Part shown: positions 60,301 to 64,000 of the stretch, in pieces
Layout: each line of letters opens with the position of its first letter
Numbering within the stretch: the stretch's first letter is position 1
Assembly: GCA_029204225.1 (NCBI GenBank)
Contig: CM055095.1
Coordinates: 14,970,049 to 15,034,048, forward strand
Source: Diphasiastrum complanatum
Taxonomy: Eukaryota > Streptophyta > Lycopodiopsida > Lycopodiales > Lycopodiaceae
DNA: 64,000 nt
Reading direction: 5' to 3'
Program-made: the position numbers and the translations under genes
The notes under the pieces: model-generated
Database searches by the model: none
Told to the model about the DNA's origin: nothing
Seen by the model: the letters and a program-made list of their open reading frames with translations, nothing else

Positions 60301-61910
60301 AAGGTCAAAGATGATTCTTCAAGTCAGACTGCTCGCAAGAAATCACCATCAAGGAAGTCATCACCTTCAGAGACAAGCACATCATCTAGAAGGTCATCAC
60401 CTCCAAGATCGATTCCTACCAAGAAAACTAAACGGAGATCAAAGATCAACCTTTATAAAAAAGAACAATAAGAAGAAGTCCAGCATATGATATGCCTGAG
60501 CATTTCAAACGTTATACTTTGGATGATGTTGTGATTATGTGACCAAAAGCTCATCGTGAACCAGAGAAAAAAGAACCAGAAACAAGGGAGGTTTACGATG
60601 GACCAGCTAGACTCAGCCAATGAATCTTGTCGAACCAAGAGAGCCCAAAAAGATTGTTCAAGTTGGAGCGCAACTTACTCTTGAACAATTTCAAGCGTTA
60701 AGGAAGTTATCGATCAAATATCAAGACTATTTTGCTTGGATGTACAAGGATCTCAAAGGGATCCCTACCTTGATTATTGAGCATACGATACCCGTAATGC
60801 CTGATGCAGTTCCAAAGGTCACAAGATTTTATCGCTGTAATCCAAACGTTATGGATATTATAAAGAAAGAGATGCAAAGACTACTAGAAGCCGACTTTAT
60901 TTGTGAAATCGACATATGGAATGAGTTTCTCCAATTGTTGTCGTTCCTAAGAAGAATGGGAAGATGAGAATTTGTGTGAATCTCAAAGCTTTGAATAAAG
61001 TGACGCGGAAGGATCACTTTCCGTTACCCTTTATTGAAAGCATATTGGACTGTCTTGCTGGAGCGGAAGCGTACGTTTTTCTGGATGGATTTAACCCCAA
61101 GTTAATCGTTGCATAACCACTTTTGCAATAGAATGGAGAACTTATGCTTATAAAGTTATGCTGTTTGGACTTTGTAATGCACCTAGTTCATTTCAAAGAG
61201 TGATGTACTTTGTCTTTAAGGACTACTTGCAGAAATTTCTTGAAATATACTTGGATGATCTCGGAGTCCATAGTGCAGATACAGACCACTTGGATTGTTT
61301 GGAAAAAGTATTTGAACATTGTCGCAAATACCAAATCTCCTTAAATCTAGAAAAGTGTCAATTTTGGGTCACTCCTGGAGTTGTCCTTGGACATATGATA
61401 TCAAGACATGACATGGCTACAGATTATTCCAAAATCAAAGTCATTATCGAGTTACCACTGCCATGAACAATTTGAGGAGTCTATGTTTTTATGGGTCATG
61501 CAAATTATTATTGAATATTCATACTATTCTTTGCGGATCTAGCAAGACCTATATATAAATTGACTATTGTACCAATTTGGACAGTAGAAGCATTGGAAGC
61601 ATTTGAGAAATGGAATAAAGCTTTAGCTTCTGCACCGATACTACGAACTCAAATCTGGACAAACGAGTTTCACATTCACATTGGTGCATCAAAATACGCC
61701 ATTGGATCAGTTTTGACGCAGCCAGGTGAATACAAGAGGATTATCCTATCAGGTTTGCAAGCAAATAGCTTACGAATACGAAGAAGAATTATTCGACAAC
61801 TGAACACGAAGCGCTGGCCATGATTTATCTGTTAAAAAGTTTTGACATTATCTATTGGCAACGCATTTTGCATTTTATATTGATCATCAACCACTACTTT
61901 ATTTGGTGAA
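60300..61910 (+). pseudogene. Gypsy reverse transcriptase and RNase H remnant
   Basis: Begins with a Ser/Arg/Lys-rich linker, then KIVQVGAQLTLEQFQALRKL and DYFAWMYKDLKGIPTLIIEH. RT follows with KKNGKMRICVNLKALNKVTR, LPFIESILDCLAGAEAYVFL, YKVMLFGLCNAPSSFQRVMY and the catalytic EIYLDDLGVHS. RNase H is started by EALEAFEKWNKALASAPILR and continues HIHIGASKYAIGSVLTQPGE to about 61910. Frameshifts occur near 60930, 61110 and 61465. It stops where a minus-strand copia begins. It may belong to the same gypsy family as the fragments at 46.8-51 kb. Confidence 0.8.
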
Positions 61911-63160
61911 TATCCATTTACATGGAATCGGATTTCGATCTTTTGGTAGCTCTGTGACTGTCCATGTTTGATTCTCTATCAAAGAATCGAATTCGGTGTC
62001 CATTGCTACTTTCCGCTGGTCAGTATCAAGAGTAGACATAGCCTCATAAACGGTGGTTAGTTCCTGCACAAAGTAGCAGGCTAGATCATCCATAAATTTG
62101 GATGGAGGCTGTCTGGACCTGTTCGACCTTCTGGGTTGAACTTTGGTCTTCTGATGTGGGTTGACTTGTTGAGATTCTGACTCATTGTTTGAGTCAGTAT
62201 CGCTATTATGTAGTTGAATCCTTGGATCAAAATTTGGGTGCTCGAATCCTGGGTCGGATTTGTCAACAACTTTCCCCTTGTGGTTGATGAACTGGTCTTC
62301 CACAAAAATGACATCTCTATTGGTGAATGCCTTCTCGGTATCCAGATTGTAGAGCTTGTATGCCTTATGGTCTAGGGAATAGCCGATGAAAATCGGTTTT
62401 CTATTTTTGTCATCAAGCTTTCTTCTTAGGTCTTCAAGGATCTGAGCGAAAGCAATGCATCCAAACACTCGAATATATTTGAGTGATGGTTTCGATCCTA
62501 TCCACACCTCATACAGTGTCTTGCCATTCAGGGCTTGGGTGATGGATCGATTCTGCAAATAGGCAGCTATAGTAACAGCTTCTGTCCAGAATTTTTTTGG
62601 AAGAGAGACATGGGCCAGCATGCTCTTGGCACTTTCAATGAGTGCCCGATTCTTCCGTTCAGCTACACCATTGGACTGAGGTGAGTAGCTGGTTGTAAAT
62701 TGTTGATGTATCCCGTTGGCCTTGCAGAACTCCTTGAATTTTGTGGAGATATACTCTTCCCTTCCATCTGTGCGTAGAGACTTGATCTTCCTTTGGGTCT
62801 GGTTTTTTGTAGACGCCTTGAATTGCTTGAAGAACTTAAATGCTTTGGATTTGTTCTTCATAAAGTAGGTAGCAGTCCTTCGAGAAAAGTCATGATGAAG
62901 GTTAGGAAATAGAGAGCTCCCCTTGTGGAAGTAGTTTGCATCCAAAAATGTCGTTGTGCACAAGGTCAAGCAAGCTTTTGAAAGTATGAACTGACTCTGA
63001 AATTAGAGGGCTTATTGCATGCTTGCTGATAATACAACTTTCATATGGAGAAGTTGGCTTGTTGACAGAAGGCAGATCTTGTACTAGTCTCCGAGCATAC
63101 ATTTGCTGGATACTATTCAAATTGAGGTGGCCTAGTCTGAAATGCCACATCATATCATTT
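61911..63160 (-). pseudogene. Copia pre-integrase, integrase and RT N-terminus
   Basis: Pre-integrase reads MMWHFRLGHLNLNSIQQMYA with VNKPTSPYESCIISKH. A frame change near 62950 leads to the integrase core (KAFKFFKQFKAS, LRTDGREEYISTKFKEFC, YSPQSNGVAERKNRALIESA, FWTEAVTIAAYLQNRS) and FIGYSLDHKAYKLYNLDTEK. RT begins with DTEFDSLIENQTWTVTELPK and NPIPCKWIF and is then cut off. The integrase D,D,E spacing looks largely preserved. The integrase is related to the one at 4560-5330. Confidence 0.85.
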
Positions 63161-63249
63161 GATTCAGAAGTGGATGTGTGAAGAGCTTGACTGTTAGAAG
63201 ATCAATAGTAGTGGCTGAGCTCGTAAAGATAGCCACTTCTTCTTCCGAA

Positions 63250-63490
63250 GGCTAGAACCTTCCAAGATTTGTCAAGAAACAACAACTTGACTTCACCTTT
63301 CTAGAATTCAACTCTGAATGTTTCTTCACCTTCGATTGAATGTGATGAGTTGTCTCCAAGTTGTACAACTCGTGGGTGAATGACTTATAGTCTTTGAACC
63401 AATCGCGATGGTGAGTCATGTGTTGAGTTGCTCCAGAATCTAGATACCAAGAATCGATATCCCGTTGTTCTCCAAATTTGGTCATGAATG
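63250..63490 (-). pseudogene. Copia protease segment
   Basis: Contains SWYLDSGATQHMTHHRDWF, the aspartic protease active-site motif (D-S-G-A) of copia polyproteins. The frame ends near 63252. Confidence 0.75.
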
Positions 63491-63556
63491 CAGCTTCATC
63501 TTCATCTTGTGACTAGATTGAGTGACTGATTGTTGCATTGTGTGCTTGTTGTAGAA

Positions 63557-63994
63557 CTATTTTTTCTTTTCGTTGTTGTACTTCAAAGTTTGGCAGTCCT
63601 TTATTTCATGGCCAGTCCTCTTATAGTATTTGTATAATAATTTTTGCACTGGTTGGAATGATGAAGAGGTTGAATTCAATCCTGAACCAGAATTTGGTCC
63701 AGTTTGCATGTTGCTCTTCTTGTTAGTATAACCTGACTTTGTAGATCTCTTGGATCTAAACTTCGAATTTTTCGAATATAGAGCTTGAGGATCCGATCCT
63801 GAGGCCGAGGAGGATGCAGATCTTCTGGTCTCCTCTTGTAGGAGCATCGAAACTACTCTTGACAGAGTGAGGTGCTCTTGGGTCGAATTTGCCATGACCC
63901 AATTTTCGTAGGCTTCAAGTAGACTCGTTAATAGAGTCATGAGAGCATCAGAATCTTCTATGACTGAGCCAGTTGCAGTCATTTGCTCCATAAG
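63557..63994 (-). pseudogene. Copia gag C-terminal part
   Basis: Reads MTLLTSLLEAYENWVMANST, LTLSRVVSMLLQEETRRSAS and a Ser/Lys-rich linker, then a damaged zinc knuckle (LYKYYKRTGHEIKDC) in which two expected cysteines are changed. The N-terminal part lies beyond the window edge. Confidence 0.7.
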
Positions 63995-64000
63995 ATATTT

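Larger units (their letters stand above)
61911..64000 (-). mobile_element. Copia element, minus strand, truncated and running off the window
   Basis: Minus strand, from the right edge downward: gag (from 63991), protease, pre-integrase, integrase and start of RT, ending at about 61911 against gypsy sequence. LTRs are not inside the window. Domain order is normal, with only a few frame breaks, so this is among the better preserved elements here. Confidence 0.85.

Noticed and set aside
60211-60471. Ser/Lys/Arg-rich ORF as a stand-alone gene
   Set aside because: It spans the junction of a reversed copia piece and the linker of a gypsy polyprotein, so it is a chimera of transposon debris.

Overview
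The window looks like nuclear DNA of a land plant with a large, transposon-rich genome. It contains Ty1/copia and Ty3/gypsy retrotransposons, plant-type CACTA and hAT transposases, LINEs, long AT-rich intergenic DNA, and one plant-type intron-bearing gene with a 12 kb intron full of nested elements. A gymnosperm or fern is plausible from intron size and repeat load, but species cannot be read from the sequence. No bacterial-style operons, rRNA genes or CRISPR arrays were seen.

Only one gene looks intact: an RBM25-like splicing factor on the minus strand, coding from 40859 down to 23287. Eight coding exons join in frame (3015 nt, 1004 codons plus stop) with GT/AG borders. They encode a Pro/Ala-rich N-terminus, one RRM split across exons 2-4, a long RE/RD-rich charged region and a C-terminal PWI domain. 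Its leader carries two short upstream ORFs.

Left flank (1-23.2 kb): a deleted minus-strand copia element (about 0.6-6.0 kb) has gypsy gag-like sequence inside it. Next come a truncated gypsy LTR in minus orientation (6.1-8.05 kb), a plus-strand copia gag fragment, an unidentified minus-strand coding remnant (8.6-9.7 kb), tandem duplications, a decayed CACTA transposase split by an insert (12.2-14.4 kb), and a GAAACGCG-rich stretch around a 100-bp tandem duplication (19.9-20.8 kb).

Inside RBM25 intron 3 (26.9-38.8 kb): three (CT)n tracts bracket two LINE copies. The second LINE copy is split by a 3.1 kb LTR retrotransposon that keeps gag, a protease remnant and a chromodomain-like end but no RT or integrase core. 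It is split again by a hAT transposase remnant.

Right flank (41-64 kb): two diverged copies of one copia family (42.3-45.9 and 51.8-54.6 kb) carry different internal deletions. A 2.46 kb gypsy LTR has a polypurine tract on one side and a primer binding site on the other, which suggests two elements sharing one LTR. A pair of 1.15 kb copia LTRs lies in inverted orientation. The right end is a mosaic of copia, gypsy RT and a further minus-strand copia element that runs off the window.
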